Part shown: positions 52,759-64,000 of the stretch, piece by piece
Numbering within the stretch: the stretch's first letter is position 1
How the letters are laid out: each line of letters begins with the position of its first letter
NCBI GenBank assembly: GCA_030141605.1
Contig: JAQGDQ010000003.1
Coordinates: forward strand, 577,501 to 641,500
Direction: 5' to 3'
Length of the DNA: 64,000 nucleotides
Source of the DNA: Tubiluchus corallicola
Lineage: Eukaryota > Priapulida > Priapulimorpha > Priapulimorphida > Tubiluchidae
Notes under the pieces: generated by a model
The model's input: only the letters and a program-made list of their open reading frames with translations
Databases searched by the model: none
Told to the model about the DNA's origin: nothing
Program-made: the position numbers and the translations under genes

Positions 52759-55700
52759 TCACTGTGCACAAATGCTGTTTAAAGACCAATTAACTTTTCC
52801 CTGCAAAACTTTATCAGTCAGTACCTGGAAAAAGCAATGAATAAAAGCTATACATGTAGTTCATAAAAATATTTGATCCCTTTAATGGTATGTAATAAGC
52901 TAGCAAAATGCAGTAAAGTTAATAAAAAAGTAATTTCTGTGAGATAACATGTCAGTCATCTTAGGCTAAATAGTATGCATGGCGACTGTTTCTGCTCAAT
53001 GACAAAATAACACGGAAGAAAAATTGCAAACTTGTCTAATACCTTTTTATATGTTTGAGCACGAAGTCTGTTTACTTCCTGTTGTCTGAGACGATTTTCC
53101 TCGATACGTTTAAGTTGTACCTCTGGCAATTTGCTGTACATACGCTGAGTTCGAGCCTTCATCTCTTCTTCTGTTATTACCCTCTTTTTACTGAACAAAT
53201 CAGCAGCTAAAAACAATGACAAACTGAACCACAAAAAGCAAAATGTGTAACAAGTCGTTAACAAATATTTTCTTTATTGAGATGCAACAATGAAAGGCAC
53301 GTAAATATGTATTAACAAAAAAATACTTGTTACAGTTTATCACGTAAAACGGAAAATACATAGTGTGCTGCCTATGTATTATAATAAATCATTGCTTTTA
53401 GCTATTGTCTAATAATTCATAATTTAATATTAAGGTCTTCATTTGTAAACATTATTTTTTAATGTACACTCGCAATTTTAAGTGCCATGCATGTGCAGAT
53501 TGCTAAACTCTAGAAAATTGCAAGGCAAGCAGAAATGGGTGCCTTGAGGTAATACAAATTCTATGGTCTGATATATGGGAAACAATGGGTATCATGTTGT
53601 ACAATAGAAAAACTGCATTTGATTGTATGGCAAGAACAACCCTTGAGCGACACACTTTTGAAGCAATGTTCGATCTGCAGGGTAGTGATCCCCCACTGTG
53701 CATGCATGGCATATAAATCTAAGCGTAGCATAGCTGTAGTCCTGAGATTATACAGAATTGAACACAATTCATGTTATTACTGCAATCCTTGCAAAGTCAG
53801 TCATTCAAATTCATTTACATTATAAACAAGAAAATGTACTGCAAATTAGTTAAGCATATATTCAATAATTTATGCACCTTACCCTTTAACACATCTATGG
53901 TGTCAGGCTTGTGTGTTTCATCCATGTTAAGTATTTGTAACTGTTGTGCATGCAGTTTTCTAGCTGCAGCATTTAAACGTACATATCTCTGTCTTTCACG
54001 GCAATGTGTGATGAATGTTGGTTTTGCAAGCAGTAGTGCTTCCTGAAAAACAGTCCAACTACAAAATTCATGCTAGAACTCATTTATTAACACTATGGTA
54101 GAAAAAGAGCATGCAATCATCATACAGCATAAAAGCTTGTGCAAGAATAATAGAAGTAATTACAGAGACCACTTAACAACACTTAATTAATGACTATACA
54201 GTTTACAGACTATAATGTTTCATTTTGTATGGCTTTTAAAATCCCAATTAATTATTGTTTAAGAAGCATTCGTTACCCCTCAAAACGACTCTACATGATC
54301 TTTTATTAAAGAATGCAGAACTGTAAGATAATTTAGTACCTGATTTAAACTAATATGCCAGCTATAGGTATGTTGATGTATATGAAAACATGAAAATGCA
54401 TCTAATACTATTTGATCGATAGCTAAATTGCAAATTTTAGAAGAACTGGCATTTGACATGTTTTAAACCAATTATTTTTTGCCAAGTTCAGTGATAGCAC
54501 ATACCTGAAGTGAAAGACCATCAGTTGCTCCTCCCCAAATTTGCTGACCATCTTTCGTGGGTTTCTGCTTACCAAAAGTAGCTTTCTTTCCTGTAGTAGC
54601 TCTATCCTTTAGTCTTTTGGATGCACTGCCTTCTTTTTTTGCAGGAATAAACCAGCTTAGTCCAGGATGGGGTTGCATATTTTCTTTAGAGGCAGAACTA
54701 TCAGCAGAAGTTCCAGCTTTATATTTGAGCTTAGCATCCAAGCTCCTGGTTGACTTACTACTAGAAGATACTGTATTTGAATCGCTTAATGTAACATCTT
54801 TTGCAATTCGTTTCCTGCTTAGTTTGTTAACTTGAACCGATTTATCACTTCTAATAAGTTTCTTTAATAACGGATCATGGAAATCTTTTAAATTGGAACC
54901 TAGCCTGATATCATGGTAACGAGATTGGGCTACTGATTTCTGACCTACTTTTGTGCTCTTATAGGTATGTTTATCTTTTTGAGGAGGTGTATTTCCATAC
55001 ATTTCCATCAGCTTTTTCCTTTCTGGTGATTTCCTGTACTGTTTCTCATTATGCAACTGTTGTTGTTTTAGTTCCTTTTGCTGTTTGACAAAAAGCAAAT
55101 CTTGCAGCAGAGAAGAATCAGACAACTCGGAACTACTTCTGCCTTGAGATTTTCTTATCTGTTTACGTATCATTAAAATTTTTCTTAAAATTCGCAATTC
55201 TTCTTTATATTTATGAAACATATTTTCATTCGTTATAGTAGAAGAAGAGGTAGTTGAACTTATTGAGCAGCGAGAGCTCAAACAAATTGATACAGATGTG
55301 TCGCTGCAACTAACTGATACAGCACCACTTCTTTCAGAGCCATTTGCAGAAGACGAATGAGGAGAATTTTCGGGTAAGTTCTGCAAGTTGGCACTTTCTA
55401 ATGAATTCTTTAACTCTTTCTTATGCTTTGTTGCTGCTCCACTATTCTGTGTCGCGTGGTTTCTGTGTACTGGTTTTTTATCATATAAAGTAACAGCTTT
55501 AGCACTCAGTCCACGAAGTATACGACTTTTTTTAATCAACTCTAATGATTGTTTATCACTTGCATTCAAAACTTCCTGAAGCAGTTCATCAGATTCTACA
55601 TCAGAACTGTTAGAAAAATGAGATCCTTCTTGCTGCAATTCTGTCGACTTTCTAGAATCTCTTCCACTTCTCATATCATACGAATCCAACAGTTCCGAAA

Positions 55701-58700
55701 GGTAATGAGGTCGGAACTTGATACACTTTCCATCATCTGACAACTCGAACAACATTGATTTGTCATCAGGAGATTGACAATTTCCAGCAATTAATGCACG
55801 CCTAAGTTCAGCAGCTGCTTTAATTAAATTTGCCTGCAGATCTTGTAAATCTTTATTAACAATACCATGCAATTCAATTATTCCGGAAAAAGAATGTTCT
55901 TTAAGCGAAGTTGGCATTTCCTCATTGTGACCAAACAATGGTTTACTGGAATCACTCTTAAAGGAAGAAGACATTCCAGTGCGAGAGTGATCTTCTTCTG
56001 GCTTCTCTGACAAACAAGATATTACAGGAGAAACTCCTCGATCTACGTAGGAATGATTGACATTCTTGTCGCGGGAAGCTAAAGTTTCAACAACTAGTTT
56101 TCGTACAAGTTCTTTGAAATTATTTGGAAGAGAACTACTTAACAGATGATCAAGCACAGAAGACAATCTTTCGTTCCAGGACTTTATCAGAGTTTCTGGA
56201 CTAATTACTTTTAGCTTGTTTGCATCTTCAAGAGTGAAAGTTCCACTTTTGACAAAATCACCACGTTTCTTACAACTACTGGCAGCTGCATTGAAAACGT
56301 GACCGTTTTTCAAGTCGTTTTTAGCTTTCCTTTCTTGTGAAGCATTGTTAGATGAAACACTGCCCTCTTGGCCCAACAGCATTCGTTTTTCTTTGACGTC
56401 ACCCACAGATTTTGCATTTGCTTGAACAGATTTATCACAGATAGCCACTGCTACCATCATATCACTGTTACTTCGACTGTGAGCTCCAGTATCTTTCACA
56501 GCATTATTCCATAAGTCTCTAACAATTTCTAATTCTTTCTCAGAATTTCCTTTTACTTGTTGAATAACCCATGTTGGTATGCTTGCCGGAGCTTCGCCTC
56601 GTTCACTGCTTTTGATGGTAGAGTCACTATCGTCAGAACATCCAGAAACTTGTCTGTGGTTTGAGGCCATTTTCTCAGCCATGGAGACATTATCATTAGT
56701 AACAAGATTTGTTGACCGTTTTCCCTCACCAGTTGAGTACTGGAAAAAGTTCAATCCAAAATCATTTTTCCAAGTATTATTCTGTACTGATTCTGTGGTG
56801 GAATCAGTTTGTACAAGAGGTGCTGATTTGCTTTCTTCTGCTTGATGATGTTGCACATCATTTGCTGTTGAAATTGTCGATGAATGTAATGCGAAGATCG
56901 CTTCACTGCTGCTAAATTGTTCATTTGTCTGTTTTGTGTTGTTTTGTTCTGGAGAAATCAAAACAGAAGTGGAATGTGAAGGATCTTTGGCTTGTTTTGT
57001 TTCATTAGCCAGTTCATCATTTGTACAAGTATTTTCTGTAGTTGCAATTTGTGGTGAAGCAGAAACATGATGGTCTGACAAAAAACCTGATTCCTCTTTA
57101 TCAAGGACTTTTCGACTAAACCTATGAGTCATACTTAATGCGGTGGCTTCAGTTTTTTCTACAGATGAATTTTCATTGGGAGAAACAGGTGTAATATCAG
57201 TAATCTGCTTTTGCTTGTTTTCGACTTTGATTTCGGTTTTTGCTCGTCTAGCGTATATTCCCGGAAAAGCTGCAGCTGGAGCAGATCTGCTGCCAATTAC
57301 ATGAGGAGGAAAGTCAGGAGGAGCTGCGTCTGTAGAACCTGTTAATAAAAACAACTAATACCAGTCTTGCTTGTAAGCTTGCATATTGACTATTACCACA
57401 AGCTTTGTTAAACTTATCAAATAACGAACATATCTGGTACATACAATGACCATTCCTGAAACTAACGCAAAAACTAGTTATTACAGATACACCTAAACAA
57501 CATTTTGCGTTGGCATAACTGCATTTATAAAATTTGAGTACTACAACAGCTCAAGCACTTACTGACTCAACATTCAGCAAGTTTTCTTTTAACTTGCAAT
57601 ACGTATGTTTTTGCCACTATGAATACTGACGTCAAGTCTTGCACTTCTGTAGGAACACAGTGAAACCAACTATAGACCTCCAGCTAAAGAGAGACAAGCT
57701 AAGAAGTCAAGCTAAGTTGAAGTCAAAATCATGGGTGCACAGAGATCAGAATCACTTTTGATCACATAAGAACCAGAATCACATAATGTGTAATTGCTTG
57801 ATGATAAAATATTTGAATAAAAGTTTAGAAATTTATTTTAAGTTACTGAGTCATACAAATTTAGCACACTTATTGTAGCTTTTTTCACTCAACAAATTCC
57901 TTAATTCATTTGTTGCCTTCCTATGCACAAATGAATACGAAACTTGTACTACAAGTAAGAGGGAAATTAATTTCAGACTGCTTGTCTATCTGAGTGAACA
58001 AAAAGTAAAGTTACCCAAAGACAGCAGACATCAATAACCAATCTTTGTGCAAGGTGTTCATTAAAGAATAAAAAACATCATATGCAGCACTTAAAAGACT
58101 TCCATTGTCATGGTAATATTGCCTCTATTTGGAAGAATGTTCACGGCTACAAAATCTTAGCTTGCATTAGTGCAGATGTGTTGCAAGCTTACTATGCTTA
58201 CATTTATATTAGAAGACATAATTTTTGACTTAATGGAGTGGTTCATCACGAGCCAAATTTTGTTAATGCAATTTTAATAATACAAATGCGAACCAAATAT
58301 GATTACTGCAAAATTATATACAAACAAACTGCTTAAGGCAATGGCTTACAAAAACTGAGAACTGCATCAAAAGTAATGCCTAAAGGTGACAGGATTGATT
58401 ACAGTGACTATTGAAAATCTGTCATGGTAGAAGTACCAAGTTAAGTTAACCATTTCTCTTAAAACATCCCCTTACACGGCATCAAAAAAGCAATAACAAT
58501 AGATGTTTAGCTTGTGTAAACTCGGAAAGGCACACAGATCACTAGTTCATTTCAGTCTAATGCTGTGTCTTTGTCTGATTTGTAAGTTCATTATTCGGAA
58601 GAGTGTATGCAAACAAATCTGAGCAGACCTAATTACTACTTGCCAACAATCTAAAAGCAGTATTATCCAGCACAAAGAAAAATGAACATAACCAAGTACA

Positions 58701-61700
58701 AGAATGATGCTGTGCTCAAGCAGATGCATAGCAACATTTATTTACAGATACCAAATAAAACTGATTACATGTATCCATACCTGAATGAGAACTTTCCTCA
58801 GTTGAGCTATGAGAATAAGTCGAACCTACACTAAGCACTCTGGCAGGATGAGATTCTGTACTGCTATACTGACCCACCTTTACCCTGCAAAATTGCCAAG
58901 ATAAATAGAATAAATAGCTAAACAGTCATTTGCCCCAAAGCAGCTCAATAAATATCCACTAAAAATACAGCTGCATTTTCTTAAAAACATTGCCGAGTTT
59001 GGCCCTGTATAAAGCCACTTAAATTTTCTAAAACTTTTATCCTCTTTTCAGTAATAGTACACCTTCACAAAAACAAATTAATTTACACTGCTACTCATTT
59101 ATTATACTTTTATGCAGTACAATATTTTCTTATCAACAACATTTTCTCACAATACTGAAGTGAAATCAATGCTAGTGTAATCAGCACTCTGTGAACAATA
59201 AGTTCAAGCGGCCCTGCAGGTCCAATACAAGTCTGACCTCACTGCGCAAGCTACAAATTAACCAAGCAATTTATGGCAATTAACTATCGGTATTCAACAC
59301 ACACAATGAACGTCTAAATACTAAAAGCATGTTGAGGAAATCAATCAATTCTACTTTACAAGTTGAAGTCAATTTTCAATGAGCTCGTGTTTTACGAGTC
59401 GTAACAGAAAATATGCTTTAACCCTGCTCAGCTTTGTCGTTGACCTATTCAGGACATTGAACTCTTTTAAAAGTGTAAGATTAAATGGAGAAACTCTTGG
59501 ATTGGTTTTGGCTAATGCTTATTTGCTGTTAATTAAACAACTGTTCTTTGTGGTTCAAAATAAGTATAAAATTATAAACTAACAAAAACGTTTCTATATT
59601 GAGTGGTATACGCTTTTTTGACAAAAATATCAAACTGGCATTAATGCATGCAAAAAAGCTTTTTTCAAAAATGATTACTGTGTCAGAAAATAAAATACAG
59701 GACTGTACTACAGAAAATACACAAAATACATCCATGGAATGTTATGGGATAACAAAGCCTTAATGGTGAAAAGACTAATAAAAGGTGTTCTCTGGACACT
59801 AAACAAAGCCGTGTTGCGATGCCTTTTTTAAAATAGGACCGCTATTGCATGTGACAAAAAATGCCAAATTATTTTGCGCAATACGGAAATTTGCTATAAC
59901 TGCCACACATTAAAGCTAACAAAAAGGATAACTAAAACACCACAGCTATTTATATATTTGTATTTCTCAATAGCAGGAAATTTGGTCACGTTCAGGAAGT
60001 TGAAATAGATTGATGTGAATAAGCGAATAGTTTTTAACATCAGTAATACAATATTCTTGTTCTTACATGTTCTTAGTATACTTGTTTTTGATCCTATTTC
60101 TAGTTAATCAGCACACTGTTGGCCAACAGTATTCACTTAACCACAAACAAACTAATTACAACTTTGTGAATACAGTGATAAATTTAGCAAATTTACCAAA
60201 AAAGCAAAAAACGGGGAAAATTAATGCATTTCAACTGTGTACTTTAGTTAATCATGCATTTTTATAATGCTGACGAATTCAGTTTGATGGCCGCATAGAT
60301 AGATGTTGCAGTATAGTCAAATATACATGTTCCAACACCAATTTTTAAGAATACTTACAAATTATTTAAAATAAGGAAAACACAATCCTGACATACCTTG
60401 TTTCATTAATAGAACTCCTTTTTTCTTGTGTGTCTTCAGTTTCCTCATCACTATCAAGAGAAGACCACGGGAACGCGGACCTCGGCATCCAAGCTCGCTT
60501 CACACGAAACTTAGTCCCACCGTTCTCTTTTTCCAAGATCGTATCTTTGTCATTAGAACTGTTGTATTTTGCTCTACTTAAAGAGACCTCACTCGAATCT
60601 TTGCTTTCAAACTGCGTCAGAGAACTAATGCTACTATGTTGTTTTGCACAATCACCAGTATACAGTAGTTCTGCAATTGCATTGTCTGCAGCTCGCTGCA
60701 ACATGGCTCCAATACCTATCCTAGCTTCTTGAGTGGATTCTTCTACAGTGTCAGTAGAAAAATCGTGCTGGAGTCTATTTCCATTGTCTGATGTTGGTGC
60801 TAACTGAGAGTCACTAAACTGTCTTCTGTGAATACTTCTAGAATTAGCAGTTTGAAATGATTTAGAAGCACTCTCTTGGTTAGATGTTTTAATGTCAGAT
60901 ATTACCAACTCATCATCAGGAGCAGTGTTTTCATCGTCCAAACTACTGTCACTTGAAAGCTGATAACTTAGTCTCTTTATAACACTTACACTTGGTAAGC
61001 AAGTGCAAGGTACAGCATTCTCATCTCTTTTTACCACATTTTTAATATGGGCATAAGTTAACTTTTTAGTTTGTAATGGCAATGACTCTGTTGAAGCTGT
61101 GGGATAACCATCATTTTTAACACTACTGCCAAGCAGAAACACTGGCTTTAAACCTGAATGTATTTTTCCACCACTTGAACTGTCACGCATGTCAAACTCT
61201 GATTTTAATCTCGTCTCAAACCGTGAAAAATCTTTTCTATTATGTGTACTGTTGTCCCTTAACTCTTGAAATGTAACATGCATCTTTTGTTCTTTGTCCA
61301 CCATATGTAATTCTGCAGTTTTAAATGTGTCGTCAAATGCCAAAGACAGAGCATTTTCTGGTTCTGGCAAAACAATATTATCAGTAAAGTTAGGACTAGC
61401 AGATCGACAACTTTTAGATTGCCTTATCAAACTTTCATCTTCCTTTTCTGAAGCATCTGAACTTCTTAAATTGTAACTGTTGTCATTACCAATATCATCA
61501 TCTTCAACAAAAAATGCTCCAGCTATGAAGGAATTATCTTTAGTAGCCTCTGAAAATGCTTTTTTATTTTCCAATTCACAAACTCGTGTTTTATTCTCTC
61601 CGAATTTTCTTGAATCAGATATTGTTTCTGTTACATCAGTCACTGCCAAAGCAGTTCTAGAAGTATTAACCCCAGAAATGGTATCAAACTGTTGCTTGTG

Positions 61701-64000
61701 GAATTCATCAATATTCTGATGTGCAGATATGTCTTGACAAGGCACAGTAGTGAGTTCCTGAGTACACTTATTATTCTTTTTATCAAGAGTGTCTTTAGAG
61801 TTTGAGTAGCCAGAGGAGCTAGGAAGACTTCCAAAGTTACTTTTATTTTGTGAAATACCTTGCAAAGGAGGTTCAGGACTACTCCGAGCTGAACTACTTC
61901 CGCCATCTGATACAACCAGAATATTCTTGTTAACATACTCAGTTCTCTGTAGTAAATCTTGAACTCTTTCTTCTAGTGTAGAACTTGGGCGTACTTCCGT
62001 TATGGCAGTCTCTGGAGCTAATTTAGCTAAAATAATGGGTGCATGCAAAGAATTGGCTGTTTTCTGTTCTTCATATGCCGACTTTACTGCTTGTGATGTA
62101 GCATCAATATTCATCATAACCAAGGTGGATCCTTGCTCAGCCTGTACGGCTGGAATGTTGGATGTTTCATTACCACTGATTTTGTTTGATGACTTACTGT
62201 TAGAATTCAGTAATTTTTTGTCTTTCTCTTGTTCAGCTATTCTCACATCCAGTTGTGTTGTGGCCGTTGGAAGAGTTTCAGTATCATTCACTTTGTAAAG
62301 CGATGAATCTGACATAAATTCAACATAAGCTTTATCTGCATACTCTTTTATTTTTTGGACAAATTCTGCAATTTCTTCATTTTTGCTAACAAGAAAGCCT
62401 GGATCAGATACTTTTATACTGCTTTCATTTTCTTGATGAGCAGCATCTATAGTGTCAGGTTTTTCCATTGTTAAACGATCTTGTGAGTTGCTGCTTGGCC
62501 AATTAAATGACATGTCGTCTGACAAATCATCTCTTCTATGCACCTTTTCACCATTAACCTTACAGTCATCCACTCGCTCTAGCATTTCAGTATCGTTGAA
62601 CTGGATTGCTTTATCTTCTGATGTTTTTATGTCCTTTTCCTCATTAAACCTGTCAAACATTTTCTTTTCTACTGATGACGATGGAGGCACTTCTACAATC
62701 GATGATTTTGATTCATTAATCACAGCTGGTATAGAATGAAAGGACAGTTCACCAGTATTTTGTGTCAAGACAACTGTCTTATGACTGCTAAGTAAATAGG
62801 TATCAATGCTCTTATCCAGATTTCCACTAGCATCTGTCTTATAGTCATCACCATCTACATCTGACCGCTGCATAGGAGATGGTTTCAAATACTGAGACAG
62901 ACCAGTGTCATCAATTTCTGAAATCTCCATAACAGTAGAAAGAAAAAAGCTAGGTTCCATATTATCAAAAGCCTGTGTACCCGCATTTAAGCTGGAAGCG
63001 TCCTGTGATAAAGGGGTCAAATAATTCTGTAACAGATTTTCATTTACTGGAACGTTATTAAATTCAGGAAGGGCAACAGGAGTTGACTTCCCACTAGACG
63101 TTTCACTTGTAGAGTCTGAACTTTGGATCCTCTTTTCGCTTTTACTCTGAGATCTGTGAGAAATTTTGAGATGCTGGTTTTCTCCTGAAAACTTAGTTTG
63201 CAAGACCAGTTGGTTTTCTTCATCATCAGCACTGTAGGCATCACTGTACTGAGTATCAGTATCACATGATGATACATTTGAAGTTGGTTCTATTACATTT
63301 ACCACATTGTCCGTGACATGTTTATTTTCAAAGACAGGCTGCAACACTAACTGTTTATCACCACTGGGACAACTCAAAAGCAAACTATTGGCATTTCTTT
63401 CTGTATAATTTGCATTGTTTTCAAAAAATTTGTTTGCCTGGCACATATTCAAAGGGGCATCACCACCGCCATTGTGAAAAGTACTCGGAATCAGAGTTAT
63501 AGGAAAGCTACCACGCCTAACAGAATACTTTTCGCCCTTGTACAAGTCTGGTTCAGATGTACTAATGCGATTATGAAACATCATTTCTGGAGTCACTTCT
63601 GTATAGAAACTGGATTTTTTACTATTGTGTGAAAATGGGCGAGGAATTCTTGATGGCAGTTTCTTGGGTAATAAATTCATGGTACTGATTTTACTAACCC
63701 CACCGGAGTGAATGAATTCGCTTCTGTTACCAGCAGAGAAACTACCAACATCATTACCTGTATTTGATAAAGTAGGACTACGATCTGAATTAGAAATACC
63801 TTCTTTCTCCCTTGAGGGATAATACAGGCTGTTCTCTCTATCTGGAAGCTGTTCATAAATATTTTCCCCTACTTTCCGGGAAACTCGCCATGCAAGAGAG
63901 TCCATTGTACTAGCCGAGTCCACTGAACTTGGTGAAGTTAGACCTGAGCTTATTGCTCCCACATGTAATTTTCTTTGTACAGAGGAAGACAAAGCTTCGA
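52759..64000 (-). CDS. ALMS1: ALMS1 (Alstrom syndrome protein 1) homologue, 3' part; continues off right edge
   Basis: Six exons, right to left: 60397-64000 (open at the edge), 58781-58884, 54505-57338, 53883-54042, 53043-53206 and 52759-52824 (TGA). Phases agree at every join and give about 2310 residues. The identifying part is the C-terminal ALMS motif: PGLSWFIP near the end of exon 54505-57338, then EALLLAKPTFITHCRERQRY..LNAAARKLH, ITEEEMKARTQRMYSKLPEV, NRLRAQTYKK and finally VLTDKVLQGKVNW. This follows the order of human ALMS1 (PGMSWF, RPDFISRSGERIKRL, RSKRIYEQLPEV, YRLRAQLYKKRV). Family members (ALMS1, CEP295, C10orf90) sit at centrosomes and basal bodies. The long upstream exons are Ser-rich and mostly disordered, with DSLAWRVSRKV near the edge and a coiled-coil segment (KEELRILRKILMIRKQIRK, QQKELKQQQLHNEKQYRK). 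Human ALMS1 exceeds 4000 residues, so the 5' part is missing here. Confidence 0.9.

Noticed and set aside
54472-63992. The two long minus-strand frames as separate genes
   Set aside because: A 104-bp exon at 58781-58884 links them with matching phase (2 then 1), and the ALMS motif lies downstream in the same phase chain, so one gene explains all.

Overview
The window is nuclear DNA from an animal, most likely an invertebrate. Genes are split by AT-rich GT-AG introns of roughly 0.2-2.4 kb, intergenic spaces hold decayed LINEs and small inverted-repeat DNA elements, and overall composition is AT-rich. There is no bacterial-style operon, Shine-Dalgarno site or CRISPR. The gene set (CDC5L, mitochondrial ornithine carbamoyltransferase, a TASOR/TEX15-type protein, TMEM128, sideroflexin, an ALMS1-type centrosomal protein) is metazoan. 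The sequence alone does not let me name the phylum.

Layout from left to right. CDC5L lies on the minus strand, with its first five coding exons at 544-4260 and the rest off the left edge. A hAT-like miniature element (2177-2652) sits in its intron 2. Next come fragments of two LINE types (4850-5361 and 6270-7560). A complete ten-exon OTC gene follows on the plus strand (7803-15512), with a recovered targeting-peptide exon and every catalytic motif intact. Tail to tail with it is a minus-strand TASOR/TEX15-like gene (17896-29838) whose last exon is a single 6.03-kb open exon. TMEM128 is complete in four exons on the minus strand (32127-34744). After a repeat-rich spacer with two LINE relics (37034-38060 and 38640-39830), a complete ten-exon sideroflexin is read rightwards (40468-48642). 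The 3' six exons of an ALMS1 homologue are read leftwards (52759-64000), and its 5' end is off the right edge.

The genes are not an operon or a joint pathway. OTC and sideroflexin are both mitochondrial (urea/arginine metabolism and serine import). CDC5L is a spliceosomal and cell-cycle factor, TMEM128 an integral membrane protein, and ALMS1 a centrosome/basal-body protein. The TASOR-like protein belongs by its visible N-terminal domain to the pseudo-PARP (DUF3715) family that includes the HUSH silencing subunit TASOR and the germline factor TEX15. It is the least described gene here and the one most worth pursuing.

Exon borders were placed by eye from GT/AG sites, reading-phase continuity and protein similarity. 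The phases of all listed exons add up. No search or alignment program was run.
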